A DNA stretch of 64,000 nt, from NCBI RefSeq assembly GCF_947500265.1, contig NZ_CANMRN010000002.1, forward strand, positions 434,001 through 498,000, read 5' to 3'. The DNA is from an uncultured Psychrobacter sp. GTDB taxonomy: Bacteria; Pseudomonadota; Gammaproteobacteria; Pseudomonadales; Moraxellaceae. Shown here in pieces: positions 47,275-56,517 of the stretch. Position numbers and translations under genes: made by a program. The notes beneath the pieces were generated by a model. It did not search any database, was not told the DNA's origin, and worked only from the letters and a program-made list of their open reading frames with translations. Each line of letters opens with the position of its first letter. Within the stretch, counting starts at the first letter, position 1.

Positions 47275-48489
47275 ATGGAAAATGATAATAATCAATTGAT
47301 TAAAAAAACGGCTCATATTGCCCCTGATTCCAATATGAATCATATTTACGCCAATATGAATGACAAGCATCTCTATTTGGACGATGATGATAGCTATATT
47401 TATGGTGATGTGGACGCCACTACTGAAGACACTATTGAGACCATGACGGTCTACGATCCTGACTCTGAACGCTATGAAGATATTGATTCATCAAGCGCAG
47501 GCGAAGTGGTCAATTGCTACGCTTATTCACGTAAAACAGGTGAGAATCTTAATAGAGTGGCGCTCAACGATGTGAGTCGTACACTAGGGAATAACGGTCA
47601 ATTTATTTGGCTTGGGCTATATGATCCAAGTTTAGAAACCATGGTCAAAGTAAAAGAAGCCTTTGACCTGCATGAGCTAGCGATTGAAGATGCCTTTGCT
47701 GATCATCAACGTGCTAAGGTCGAAAACTACGATAATGACATGGTTTTTGTGGTGCTACGTACAGCCAAGCTAGAAGACAATGTCATTCGTTATGGTACTA
47801 CTGCGATATTTATGGGTAAAAACTACCTCATTACGATTCGCAATGGCCCGTCAAACTCTTATGCGCCAGTACGTGAGCACTGCCATCGTCGCCCCGAAAA
47901 GCTGCGTATGGGCCCTATCTTTGTACTGCATGCTATCCTCGATTTTATCGTTGATAACTATATGCCGATTACCGATCGATTGGGCCGTTACTTGCGCGAG
48001 CAAGAGCGCTATGTATTTACTTCTGAGTTTGATAAAGGCACACTAAAAAATCTCTACGAGCTTAAATCGCAACTGGTACATATGCGCGCCATCATCTTAC
48101 CTGTGCAAGACATCTGTAGCTTTTTTATCAATCATAAAAAAAGTGAGATTGTCTCTGGATTTTCTCAAGCAGCAAAGCCGTATTTTCGCGATGTTAACGA
48201 TCACCTATTGCACTCACTAGATGCTATTAATGGTCTTAATGAAATGCTGAGTGTGGTCATGAACACTTATATGGCAATGGTCAATATGGGTCAGAATGAA
48301 GTGGTGCGTAAGCTCGCGGCATGGGCAGGTATTCTAGCAGTACCAACAGCTATCGCTGGCATCTATGGCATGAACTTTGACTTTATGCCTGAGCTGCATT
48401 GGAAGTATTCTTACCTTGTTATTATGGCCATTATTATCGCCTTATGTAGCTATCTGTACTACAATTTTAAAAGATTAAAATGGTTATAA
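47275..48489 (+). CDS. corA: CorA-family magnesium/cobalt transporter
   Basis: 404 residues from the ATG at 47275, which has AGGAAA upstream; an earlier ATG at 47260 lies ahead of this site. A long acidic N-terminal cytoplasmic domain (DDDDSYIYGDVD, GLYDPS, HELAIEDAFADHQRAKVENYDNDMVFVVLRT) is followed by a coiled helical region (about 230-320) and two C-terminal membrane helices. The signature GMN is in AIAGIYGMNFDFMPEL, and the chain ends with a positively charged tail, as in CorA pentamers. It imports Mg2+ (or Co2+). The N-terminus is longer than in E. coli CorA. Confidence 0.94.
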   Translation: MENDNNQLIKKTAHIAPDSNMNHIYANMNDKHLYLDDDDSYIYGDVDATTEDTIETMTVYDPDSERYEDIDSSSAGEVVNCYAYSRKTGENLNRVALNDVSRTLGNNGQFIWLGLYDPSLETMVKVKEAFDLHELAIEDAFADHQRAKVENYDNDMVFVVLRTAKLEDNVIRYGTTAIFMGKNYLITIRNGPSNSYAPVREHCHRRPEKLRMGPIFVLHAILDFIVDNYMPITDRLGRYLREQERYVFTSEFDKGTLKNLYELKSQLVHMRAIILPVQDICSFFINHKKSEIVSGFSQAAKPYFRDVNDHLLHSLDAINGLNEMLSVVMNTYMAMVNMGQNEVVRKLAAWAGILAVPTAIAGIYGMNFDFMPELHWKYSYLVIMAIIIALCSYLYYNFKRLKWL

Positions 48490-48506
48490 TACCAAACGCT
48501 AGGCAT

Positions 48507-48539
48507 AAAAAAAGAGCAACCACTGGTCGCTCTTTTTTT
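48507..48539 (+). terminator. Terminator between corA and psiE
   Basis: Stem AAAAAAAGAGC...GCTCTTTTTTT with inner ACC/GGT and loop ACT, 18 bases past the corA stop. The T-runs on both strands make it a shared terminator for the convergent corA and psiE. Confidence 0.9.
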
Positions 48540-48569
48540 ATGTTGCTATCTTTTTGTATTGCTATCTAA

Positions 48570-49088
48570 TTATTCACGGCGATGCTTGGTATGGCTATCA
48601 GGCGCTTGAGCATTATCAGGCAACAGTGCTTTAACCGTTAGGTTTGCATGCTGCTTATCAAGATTATCCTCTGGACGACCAAATGTTTTGGCCGTCCAAG
48701 TCAAGATTACAATAGAGCCGCTCAGTAGCATGATGGCCACGGAAATTGTCGCAAGCAGCCATAAATGGAAATAGTCTGAAACTGCCTGTACATCAACCAC
48801 CAAATGTCGTGACAAGGCCGTTATGGCAATAAATATCAAAAACTGTACTGGCAGTCGGTGGGTTTTAAAGTAGATACCTATCATAGCCAGTAGCTCAAGG
48901 TAAATAAATAACATTAATATGTCTTTTAGATCCGCTGAGCCTTTTTGGACAATATAAATAAACTCTTTTCCTGCGGTCCAAACGACAACCACACTGATTA
49001 GAAATAAAATGACGTAATGACAGACATCGACAAACTCTCTACCAATACCTTGTAGTCGCTCATGAACACCTACGTTTTTTTTAGCCAT
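48570..49088 (-). CDS. psiE: PsiE-family membrane protein
   Basis: 172 residues. Four membrane helices are visible (about 27-45, 58-74, 82-97 and 111-130), with the family order VDVCHYVILFLISVVVVWTAGKEF, LFIYLELLAMIGIYFKTHRLPVQFLIFIAITALSRHLVVD. In E. coli psiE is induced by phosphate starvation under PhoB and cAMP-CRP; the molecular function is unknown. A hydrophilic tail of about 30 residues follows the last helix. It lies 99 bases downstream of folD, on the same strand, and could be cotranscribed with it. Confidence 0.88.
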   Translation of the reverse strand: MAKKNVGVHERLQGIGREFVDVCHYVILFLISVVVVWTAGKEFIYIVQKGSADLKDILMLFIYLELLAMIGIYFKTHRLPVQFLIFIAITALSRHLVVDVQAVSDYFHLWLLATISVAIMLLSGSIVILTWTAKTFGRPEDNLDKQHANLTVKALLPDNAQAPDSHTKHRRE

Positions 49089-49187
49089 GTTTAGGTCCTA
49101 TCAACTGAAATGTGGTTGATTTAGCCTGAGCTTACGTTACCTCAGGCCCCTTATATATCGGCAATCAGTATTCGTATGACTATCTTT

Positions 49188-50066
49188 TTAGCCGTTATTC
49201 AAACCTGCTGACTTTTCAGCAGCATCGACCGTTTGGCGAATAAGCGTGTTGATAGTCATCGGTCCAACGCCGCCTGGTACTGGCGTATAAGCGCTGGCAA
49301 TGTTTTCCATGCCTTTCATTTCGATATCACCAACACCGCCATCATCTGTCGGATGGAAGCCTGCATCAACGACAACCGCTCCTGATTTGATCCACTCCGC
49401 TTTAATCAGCTCAGGTACACCTACCGCACCAACCACGATATCTGCACGCTTAATATGGGCTGCCAAACCTTGAGTTCTTGAATGGCAGATAGTCACCGTA
49501 CAGTTAGCATTCAATAGCATCATCGCCATTGGCTTACCTAAGATAGCACTACGTCCTACGACCACTGCTTCTTTACCTGATAGCTCGATATTATGATGCT
49601 CTAACAAATGCATAATGCCCTGCGGTGTGCATGAGCCATAAGCTGACTGCTGCATCGCCATACGACCAAAACCAAGACAAGTCACACCATCGACGTCTTT
49701 TGCTAAGTCAATCTGCTCAAAACAAGCACGCTCATCAATATGCTCAGGAACAGGATGCTGTAACAAAATGCCGTGTACATCTGGATTGCTATTTAACTCA
49801 TCTATCTTTGCCATGAGCTGCTCAGTGGTCGTGGCACTCGGCATCTCAACGCGTATAGAGTCCATGCCAACACGCTTACAGGCGTTGCCTTTCATACGAA
49901 CATAAGTGGCAGAGGCTGGATCGTCACCAACCAATATCGTCGCTAAGCTTGGGGTGCGGCCAGTCTTTTCCTTAATCGTATCTACGCGCGTGCGCAGATC
50001 CTGTTCTATTTGTTTGGCAAGTGCTTTGCCGTCCAAAACGGTGGCGGATTCTTGGGCAGTAGACAT
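49188..50066 (-). CDS. folD: Bifunctional methylenetetrahydrofolate dehydrogenase/cyclohydrolase
   Basis: 292 residues from the ATG at 50066 ([14 protein letters not shown]), chosen for the GGAG seven bases upstream; the longer frame to 50117 runs through a terminator hairpin and is unlikely. FolD interconverts 5,10-methylene-, 5,10-methenyl- and 10-formyl-THF. Motifs are [14 protein letters not shown] with the catalytic Lys, [36 protein letters not shown] and the NADP loop [17 protein letters not shown], ending [15 protein letters not shown]. The start lies 35 bases after a strong hairpin-plus-T structure. Confidence 0.97.
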   Translation of the reverse strand: MSTAQESATVLDGKALAKQIEQDLRTRVDTIKEKTGRTPSLATILVGDDPASATYVRMKGNACKRVGMDSIRVEMPSATTTEQLMAKIDELNSNPDVHGILLQHPVPEHIDERACFEQIDLAKDVDGVTCLGFGRMAMQQSAYGSCTPQGIMHLLEHHNIELSGKEAVVVGRSAILGKPMAMMLLNANCTVTICHSRTQGLAAHIKRADIVVGAVGVPELIKAEWIKSGAVVVDAGFHPTDDGGVGDIEMKGMENIASAYTPVPGGVGPMTINTLIRQTVDAAEKSAGLNNG

Positions 50067-50087
50067 AGTAACTCCAATAGAGGGTAC

Positions 50088-50139
50088 GATATAAAAAAAT
50101 AAAGACAGCGCGCGCAAATACTTTGCATGCCTGTCCTTT
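50088..50139 (-). terminator. Terminator-like structure just upstream of folD
   Basis: On the minus strand, AAAGGACAG pairs with CTGTCTTT and GCAAA pairs with TTTGC around loop GTA (50101-50139), followed by ATTTTTTTATATC (50088-50100). It lies 205 bases past the polysaccharide operon stop and 22 bases before the folD start, so it may end that operon or attenuate folD. Confidence 0.75.
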
Positions 50140-50344
50140 GCTTCGTCAATCTTTGACTAAGAGTAATATTGTACCTGTGTACGCTACAAAATCCTAGCGT
50201 AAGATAAGGCCTGCGCACTGATAAATTTTTATAATAAGTGAATGAAACAGTATTACGTATATATAGGCAAATGTATCTTATGCTTTCAATAAAAATAGCG
50301 TCGACTGAGGGATGAATTTCTAAAAATAATCATTCATTGCCATT

Positions 50345-51544
50345 TTATTCGACCATCGAACCAAACACACCATCGATCGCCTGTATCGTCAGTTCAATTT
50401 CAGCCGCCGCAAGCGTAGGATGAACCAAAAACATCAGACTACTCTCTCCTAGCTGCTTTGCCATTGGCAATCTAATGCTTGGACGCAACCCAGTATTATC
50501 AAAGGCCTTCTCCAAATAGACTTCTGACGCAGATCCAGAGAAGCAAGGCACACCTTGATTGTTAATTGCTTCAATAATACGGTCACGTGTCCAGCCATCA
50601 GGTAGATTATCGGACTGCACATAGACATATAATTTATAGTAAGCATGGTTAGCATTTGAGAACTGCGCTAAATGCTCTAGTCTCGGCACACAAAGGTAAC
50701 CTTCGGACTCCCATTTGCTACAGGCCTCTAGTATGGCTTGCGCATTAGCAGCCCGTTTGGCTGTCCACTTACTCATTTTTTCCAGTTGAATACGTCCCAA
50801 AACGCCTTGCATCTCAGTCATACGCCAATTGGTGCCAAAGCTCTCATGCAGCCAGTTGTAGCCAGGTGATTGCTCCGTTTCATAGACTGCAGCATAGCTC
50901 TTACCATGATCCTTATACGCCCACATTTTTCGCCATAGTAGCTCGCTATCGGTGGTGACCATACCGCCCTCACCTCCTGTGGTCATAATTTTATCTTGGC
51001 AAAAACTCCATGCCCCAACATGACCAATACTGCCAACACTTCGCCCTTTATATCGTGCGCCATGAGCTTGTGCGCAATCTTCAATGACATATAGGTCATG
51101 CTCATCTGCCAGTGCCATAATGCTGTCCATATCGCATGGCCAGCCAGCTAGATGGACGCATACGATACCTTTGGTTTTATCACTCAGTACAGCTGTGATG
51201 GTCTCAGCGGTAATATTGCCAGTTGCTTCATCGACATCTGCAAAGATAGGGGTCGCACCTGCATTAACGATTGACGAGATACTAGCAATAAAGGTACGCG
51301 GTGTGACAATGACCTCATCATCTGTACCTATATCGAGTGCTTGTAACGCGACATCCAATGCCAAGGTGCCATTACCCAACGCTATTGCGTATTTACTACC
51401 TGTCCAATCAGCAAACTCTCGCTCAAACTGACGACATTCTTCACCTGTCCAATAATTGACTTTATTAGATAGTAGTACTCGACTGACAGCGTCGGCTTCT
51501 TGTTGCGTAAATTTTGGCCAAGGTGAAAAAGGGGTATTTAGCAT
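50345..51544 (-). CDS. DegT/DnrJ/EryC1-type sugar aminotransferase
   Basis: 399 residues. A PLP-dependent aminotransferase that adds an amino group to a keto sugar nucleotide. The PLP lysine is in GAWSFCQDKIMTTGGEGGMV (Lys185), and other hallmarks are GNGTLALDVALQAL, DEVIVTPRTFIAS, VIEDCAQAHGARYKGRSVG and NWRMTEMQGVLG. With the dehydratase at the other end of the locus it would make a UDP-2-acetamido-4-amino-2,4,6-trideoxyhexose, as in bacillosamine/QuiNAc4NAc pathways. The acetyltransferase that normally follows is missing from the window. Last gene of the operon; exact sugar not provable here. Confidence 0.88.
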   Translation of the reverse strand: MLNTPFSPWPKFTQQEADAVSRVLLSNKVNYWTGEECRQFEREFADWTGSKYAIALGNGTLALDVALQALDIGTDDEVIVTPRTFIASISSIVNAGATPIFADVDEATGNITAETITAVLSDKTKGIVCVHLAGWPCDMDSIMALADEHDLYVIEDCAQAHGARYKGRSVGSIGHVGAWSFCQDKIMTTGGEGGMVTTDSELLWRKMWAYKDHGKSYAAVYETEQSPGYNWLHESFGTNWRMTEMQGVLGRIQLEKMSKWTAKRAANAQAILEACSKWESEGYLCVPRLEHLAQFSNANHAYYKLYVYVQSDNLPDGWTRDRIIEAINNQGVPCFSGSASEVYLEKAFDNTGLRPSIRLPMAKQLGESSLMFLVHPTLAAAEIELTIQAIDGVFGSMVE

Positions 51545-51689
51545 ATGTTCCTCTATGGTACTTATGTCTAATGTTGTGTCACGCTCTACGATAAACTGCT
51601 CACTATGTCATTAACCTTTTATATCTTATGATTTTTCTAATACTTAATGTCTTTTGATTAACTGTATTGCTATCAGAAAAGCACTTTTT

Positions 51690-52301
51690 TTAAAGCATTT
51701 CTTCATTAATACTATTGCCCATGAATTTACTCATAGTTGCTTCGCCCTCAGCACTGATACCATCTTTAACAATAACTTTTTTTACTGTTTTAAATAAAAT
51801 CTTGATATCCAGCCACATCGACTGATTGTCAACATACCATGTATCCAGTGCAAACCTCTCATCCCACCCGATAGCGTTGCGACCATTGACTTGAGCATAC
51901 CCTGTAATACCTGGGCGGACGTCGTGTCGACGCGCTTGCTCATCATTATATAAGGGCAGATATTCCATTAATAATGGTCGCGGGCCCACTAGACTCATAT
52001 CTCCTTTAATCACATTCCAAAGCTCAGGCAGCTCATCAAGGCTGGTGTTACGCAGAGCTTTACCAAACGATGTCAATCGCTCGCCATCCTCCAAAGGATT
52101 GCCATCTGCGTCTATATCATCCTTCATGGATCGAAACTTTATCATCTCAAATGGCTTACCATACAGACCTGGACGAATCTGACGAAATAGAACAGGCGCG
52201 CCAAGATTTTTACTCACCTTGTATGCAGTTGCAGCATAGACAGGAGAGAGCACTACTAACGCTGTCGTTGCACCTACAATGTCAAATAGTCGTTTTATCA
52301 T
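51690..52301 (-). CDS. Monotopic phosphoglycosyl transferase (PglC type), initiating enzyme
   Basis: 203 residues, the short form, without the extra N-terminal membrane domains of WcaJ/WbaP. It transfers a phospho-sugar from UDP-sugar to undecaprenyl phosphate to start the repeat unit. One re-entrant membrane helix (about 3-25, RLFDIVGATTALVVLSPVYAAT) precedes KFRSM, the catalytic Asp-Glu dyad in SLDELPELWNV (Asp89, Glu90), GDMSLVGPRPLL and RPGITGYAQVNGRN. Its start follows the upstream glycosyltransferase stop directly (TAAATG). The PglC resemblance fits the trideoxy-diamino sugar predicted from the aminotransferase and dehydratase. Confidence 0.93.
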   Translation of the reverse strand: MIKRLFDIVGATTALVVLSPVYAATAYKVSKNLGAPVLFRQIRPGLYGKPFEMIKFRSMKDDIDADGNPLEDGERLTSFGKALRNTSLDELPELWNVIKGDMSLVGPRPLLMEYLPLYNDEQARRHDVRPGITGYAQVNGRNAIGWDERFALDTWYVDNQSMWLDIKILFKTVKKVIVKDGISAEGEATMSKFMGNSINEEML

Positions 52302-53429
52302 TTACAAACCCAACATATTTATTAGTCGTTTATTGACTTTATCTGCATCAAATTTCTCTTGTGCTAGCTTGTAGCTTTCATCACCCATCTCTTTAATCTG
52401 TTCAGGATGTTCTATAAAGTAAATCATCTTCTCTGCCAAAGCTTTTGGGTTCCATTTTTCTACTAAAAACCCATTTACTCCATCAATAACCGTCTCACGG
52501 CAACCAGGTACATCAGTAGTGATAATAGGTCTTCCAATTGCCATCGCTTCTTGAGTGCTGCGCGGCACACCTTCACGATAATAAGATGGAAGAACAAATA
52601 CGCTAGATTTTGTTATCCAGTCTGAAACATTATTAACATGACCTGGATACTCTATAATACTCGCCTTTATAACTTGTCTTAGCTCTACTTCTGTCAACGC
52701 ACCTAAAGCTACTTTATCTATTGCTCCTAACACAACAAACCTTGCCTGTGGATATATTTTTTTTACAATTTTAGCAGCGGCTATATAATCATGAATACCC
52801 TTTTCTGCTAATAATCTTGCTATGAAAATAAATACTGGGTTTTTAGGGTAGTTGTTTGAATAACTATAGTCATCAAGGTTTAAACCAATCCCCCCTAAAA
52901 TCTCTACTTTTCTAACTTTTATTGAGTATTCTTCCAATAGGTCATTTGGATCATCTGGGTTAAGAAAGATGAGAGTATCTAACCTTGGTAAAGAAATTCT
53001 ATACAACGCTATTTGTATTTGCTTTATTAATTGCGTTCTTTTTATCAAGCCTTTGGGCTGCTTAGTAAAGGTATACCCTAATCCCTCAAGCATACCTATT
53101 ACCTTAGGTACTTTAGCCCATCTAGCTGCCAAAGTACCAAATATTACTGGTTTAGAAAAATAAGAAAATACTAAATCCGGTGCTATAGCTTTAATTTTAT
53201 TTGTTAAGAGATATGTTGATATTACATCTACCAAAGGGTTTAAACCACCTCGCTTTTGCTCATAAGTGACTGGTATGGCACCTAACAACTTAATTTTTTC
53301 TAGTTCAGCATTTGTATATTCTGACGTGAACGCATAAACAATATGATTTTTCTGAATCAGTATCTTTATCAGGTCAGCACGGAAACCCAAAAAACTAGAA
53401 GCTACCGTACCAATAATAATAATAATCAT
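52302..53429 (-). CDS. Glycosyltransferase family 4
   Basis: 375 residues, GT-B fold. It should add a sugar to the undecaprenyl-linked acceptor at the cytoplasmic face. An N-terminal domain opens with MIIIIIGTVASSFLGFRADLI. The C-terminal donor domain has NPVFIFIARLLAEKGIHDYIAAAKIV and FVLPSYYREGVPRSTQEAMAIGRPIITTDVPGCRETVIDGVNGFLV (the E-x7-E signature). It resembles the PglA-like enzyme that follows PglC in several protein-glycosylation and capsule loci, consistent with being next to it, so it may add the second sugar. Its base composition appears AT-richer than the neighbours. Confidence 0.92.
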   Translation of the reverse strand: MIIIIIGTVASSFLGFRADLIKILIQKNHIVYAFTSEYTNAELEKIKLLGAIPVTYEQKRGGLNPLVDVISTYLLTNKIKAIAPDLVFSYFSKPVIFGTLAARWAKVPKVIGMLEGLGYTFTKQPKGLIKRTQLIKQIQIALYRISLPRLDTLIFLNPDDPNDLLEEYSIKVRKVEILGGIGLNLDDYSYSNNYPKNPVFIFIARLLAEKGIHDYIAAAKIVKKIYPQARFVVLGAIDKVALGALTEVELRQVIKASIIEYPGHVNNVSDWITKSSVFVLPSYYREGVPRSTQEAMAIGRPIITTDVPGCRETVIDGVNGFLVEKWNPKALAEKMIYFIEHPEQIKEMGDESYKLAQEKFDADKVNKRLINMLGL

Positions 53430-54320
53430 CTAGAATAATCCTATTCTTTTTATTTCTGAATAACTTTTACTATAATCACTAATATCTTGGTCTTTACAAT
53501 CATCATGCCTACTTTTGAGCAAAACACTCATGAGATTAAGAAAACCTAAATATTTCACCACTAGTTTTTTTAACCTAAATCTCCTAATTATTTTATTTTT
53601 TCTACTAACAGACACTATACCTTTATAATTACTATTAATGATTTCCATTTGCATATTATAACCTTGAATCATTTTTTTTACAGTTACATTCTCAACAACT
53701 CTGTACCAATATAAAGGTTGTTCAATAACTAAATAATTTAAGTCATTATTTTTTGCAGCTTGTAACCATAAATCGAAATCTTCTGCCAAAATTCTACTTT
53801 CATCATAATTATTTCTTACATACCAACTTTTACGTGCTAATAGCGAAGCATGTAACAGATTAGTCACTCCCTCTAGAATCATTTTTGCATTCATTTGGTA
53901 ATTATCACCTAATCGCACACCTGTCAGCTCATTATTTCTACCAATAGTAAAACAACCTGTAGTAACAAAATCAATTTCCTTATTACTTTCTAATACTTGT
54001 ATTTGCTTCTCAAGACGATGGTTACTCATCAAGTCATCAGCATCCATACGTGCAATATAATCATATTTGGCTTCACGAACAATTTGATTTAATCTATAGG
54101 GTAATTTTTTATTTAAACCATCAGATATCACCCTGATCCTAGTATCTCTACTCTCAAAATCTCTAGCAATTTCCAATGACTTATCGGAAGAACCATCATC
54201 AATTAAAATTAACTCCCAATATTGATATGTTTGAGCTAAAACTGAACATATAGCATCTTCTAGATAGTTTTCTGTATTATAAAATGGAATGCCAATTGAG
54301 ATATAAGCGCGACTTTTCAT
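53430..54320 (-). CDS. Glycosyltransferase family 2
   Basis: 296 residues, GT-A fold. The N-terminal catalytic domain opens SIGIPFYNTENYLEDAICSVLAQTYQYWELILIDDGSSDKSLEIARD and carries the metal-binding DxD in YIARMDADDLMSN. A later WLQAAKNNDLNYLVIEQPLYWYR segment and basic C-terminal region (RKNKIIRRFRLKK) follow. The acceptor and sugar are unknown. The chain is AT-rich, like the next gene, and shares TGATG with the stop of the polymerase upstream (1-base overlap). It ends directly before the GT4 gene. Confidence 0.92.
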   Translation of the reverse strand: MKSRAYISIGIPFYNTENYLEDAICSVLAQTYQYWELILIDDGSSDKSLEIARDFESRDTRIRVISDGLNKKLPYRLNQIVREAKYDYIARMDADDLMSNHRLEKQIQVLESNKEIDFVTTGCFTIGRNNELTGVRLGDNYQMNAKMILEGVTNLLHASLLARKSWYVRNNYDESRILAEDFDLWLQAAKNNDLNYLVIEQPLYWYRVVENVTVKKMIQGYNMQMEIINSNYKGIVSVSRKNKIIRRFRLKKLVVKYLGFLNLMSVLLKSRHDDCKDQDISDYSKSYSEIKRIGLF

Positions 54321-55360
54321 CAGAACACCTCAAACATAGGATTGATAATATAAGGACTCAGATTGCTGAACTTTGATGTCGTCAATATGAAATACGCAAG
54401 GAAGATAAACACACTGATGATATAGACATAAATGTTATTTATCTTTTTCAAAACCACAGGCAGTAACAAAGCCAAAGTCCATGTAAAATACGAAATGATT
54501 CTTTGCGGGCCTGAAGCGCTAGTACCCAACAGCGCTAGTGGTATAACAAAAACCACGCCTGACGCATAAAACATCAATAGCTGTTGAAAGTTCTTGTCTC
54601 TGATTTTATATACATAGCTCGCAACAATTATGAGAAGCATAAGCACTGTGTAAAACCCAAGTGTCAAAAACCCGCCTGACTCTTCAGATACTTTTGCATA
54701 ATTCTCATATCGATCATTAGTAGATGAAATATAAGATACTAGTAACCTACTAACGAATAAAGACCCAAAAAACGTCGCAAGTATTTTATAAGCTGGCTTC
54801 ACTCTCAAATTTACAATGAAATAAAATGGAATGATAAATAAAGCCGTGATATGAAAAAATGATGAAATGGCACATATTAATAGATAAGGAAAAAGCCGTT
54901 TCTCTAGCAGATAAGGAATGGCTAAAGTAAATAAAGCCATTGCGATTCCTTGACGCAATCCATTGAATGAAAAGGTATAGACGCCTAGCGTAATAAACAG
55001 GAATACAGAGAGCCAATAGTTCACACTGTATCTTCTGATGACTTTTAAATAACAATAGACGATAACGAAACTGGTGATAATCAGTAGCCAAAAATAGTTA
55101 TTTGTCACATGCAGTAACGAATACTCAAATAGCTGGTAGCCGTACTCAACATCTTCATTAAATCTAAAGGATTCAGGACTAAATTTATTATTAAAATTTT
55201 TGGTATAGCTCCCTGTATCTGTACCGACCCAATAGCTACGACTGCCTGCGAACAGGGCTAAAGTAATTAAAGGCAGCCAAAAAGACGTACGATTGAGAGA
55301 TTTTTTCTCCAGTACTATCCAGAAAACAACAAGGCTAAGGACTAACAGATAAGGAAGCAT
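54320..55360 (-). CDS. EpsG-like O-antigen/EPS polymerase (Wzy)
   Basis: 346 residues with about ten membrane helices and a periplasmic motif region after TDTGSYTKNFNNK. The family pattern is visible: WLPLITLALFAGSRSYWVGTDTGSY near the start (EpsG R-x3-VGTD-Y), VFLFITLGVYTFSFNGLRQGIAMALF (the NGLRQ motif) and further helices. It should polymerise lipid-linked repeat units in the periplasm together with Wzx. Primary sequence conservation is low in Wzy proteins; the assignment rests on the motifs, helix number and position in the operon. Followed by GT2 with one base of overlap. Confidence 0.88.
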   Translation of the reverse strand: MLPYLLVLSLVVFWIVLEKKSLNRTSFWLPLITLALFAGSRSYWVGTDTGSYTKNFNNKFSPESFRFNEDVEYGYQLFEYSLLHVTNNYFWLLIITSFVIVYCYLKVIRRYSVNYWLSVFLFITLGVYTFSFNGLRQGIAMALFTLAIPYLLEKRLFPYLLICAISSFFHITALFIIPFYFIVNLRVKPAYKILATFFGSLFVSRLLVSYISSTNDRYENYAKVSEESGGFLTLGFYTVLMLLIIVASYVYKIRDKNFQQLLMFYASGVVFVIPLALLGTSASGPQRIISYFTWTLALLLPVVLKKINNIYVYIISVFIFLAYFILTTSKFSNLSPYIINPMFEVF

Positions 55361-55399
55361 TTAACCCTCTATAAAATAGCTGAATGTTAAGTAAAAGCC

Positions 55400-56512
55400 T
55401 TATCGCATATTCAAATACATTTGCGTTAACTTCTGCGAATTGGTCGCGGCGCTAAAGCCATGTAAATTTAGCGCATTCATTATTTCTGCTTCATTGGATA
55501 TTGGAGGCTGAAAACTCAGCAAACTATCCGCCCAAACATTGGCTGACTGTATAGGTAAAAAACATACAAGTCCAAGTCCTAAGTCTACTTCAGGTGATAC
55601 TTGATCAGAAACCAATGCCATAAGTCCTACTGTTTGGCTTTCTACTAAGACCACTGGGAAACCTTCATGCAGGGATGGCATAATCATACAGTCAGCACTG
55701 GCCATTAACTCAGTAATATCAGTACGCATACCCAAAAACTTAATGTTATTCCCTAGGGCTTGCTGTTTCACTTGTCGTCTTAATTGATCTTCCAATGGAC
55801 CTTGTCCAACGATATATAAGGTAAAGTCAATCTGACGTTTTTTCAGCTGCTCAGCGATTTCTAAAGAAAACTGATGATTTTTAACCTCATTGAGACGACC
55901 GACTTGGATGATTTTTAACCCTTTATCTCCAAGTCTTTGAGCACCAAACTCCTGCTCGATATAATGCCGTGATTGGTTAGCGACTGTCATCATCTTCTGT
56001 ATATCAACAGCATTGGGCAGTAGCCACACGCCTTTTGTAGTACCAAATAGGTAATTTGCAGCATAGTCACCGCAGCTAATTCTCTTAGTAGCCAAGGTAC
56101 GATTGGTAATTAATGCCCATTGTTCATATATTTTTTTAATAATATTGGTTTTACCATTACTGGTGCTATGAGAGTGCGAAATGCGATGCGGCACGCCAGC
56201 ACCTTTAGCAGCCAACAGGTGAAAAGCATTGTTTAATAGCATATGAGCATGAACGATTTGATAATCAGGCTGCTGTTTAAGGAATTTTTTAAGTTTGAGC
56301 ATGCGCGTTAATGAATGACCAGCTAAAATCGGTATAATTCTACCGCCTAACGCTGTTATCTCAGCGTCATAGTCGCCGATCTCGTCGGTAAAAGTGACAA
56401 AATCAAACTGAATCTGGCTATGATCTATATGACGATATAAATTCATAAGCATGGTCTCTGCTCCAGCACGATCCATTTTTCCCACTATGTGCAGTACTCT
56501 GCGGACAGTCAT
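55400..56512 (-). CDS. Glycosyltransferase family 4
   Basis: 370 residues, GT-B fold. N-terminal VLHIVGKMDRAGAETMLMNLYRHID is a common opening for exopolysaccharide GT4 enzymes. A middle part with PHRISHSHSTSNGKTN and donor-site region KGLKIIQVGRLNEVKNHQFSLEIAEQL, then MIMPSLHEGFPVVLVESQTVGL (E-x7-E). Sugar and linkage cannot be told. It lies five bases from the next GT2 gene upstream and 39 bases from the polymerase downstream. Confidence 0.93.
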   Translation of the reverse strand: MTVRRVLHIVGKMDRAGAETMLMNLYRHIDHSQIQFDFVTFTDEIGDYDAEITALGGRIIPILAGHSLTRMLKLKKFLKQQPDYQIVHAHMLLNNAFHLLAAKGAGVPHRISHSHSTSNGKTNIIKKIYEQWALITNRTLATKRISCGDYAANYLFGTTKGVWLLPNAVDIQKMMTVANQSRHYIEQEFGAQRLGDKGLKIIQVGRLNEVKNHQFSLEIAEQLKKRQIDFTLYIVGQGPLEDQLRRQVKQQALGNNIKFLGMRTDITELMASADCMIMPSLHEGFPVVLVESQTVGLMALVSDQVSPEVDLGLGLVCFLPIQSANVWADSLLSFQPPISNEAEIMNALNLHGFSAATNSQKLTQMYLNMR

Positions 56513-56517
56513 ATCAT

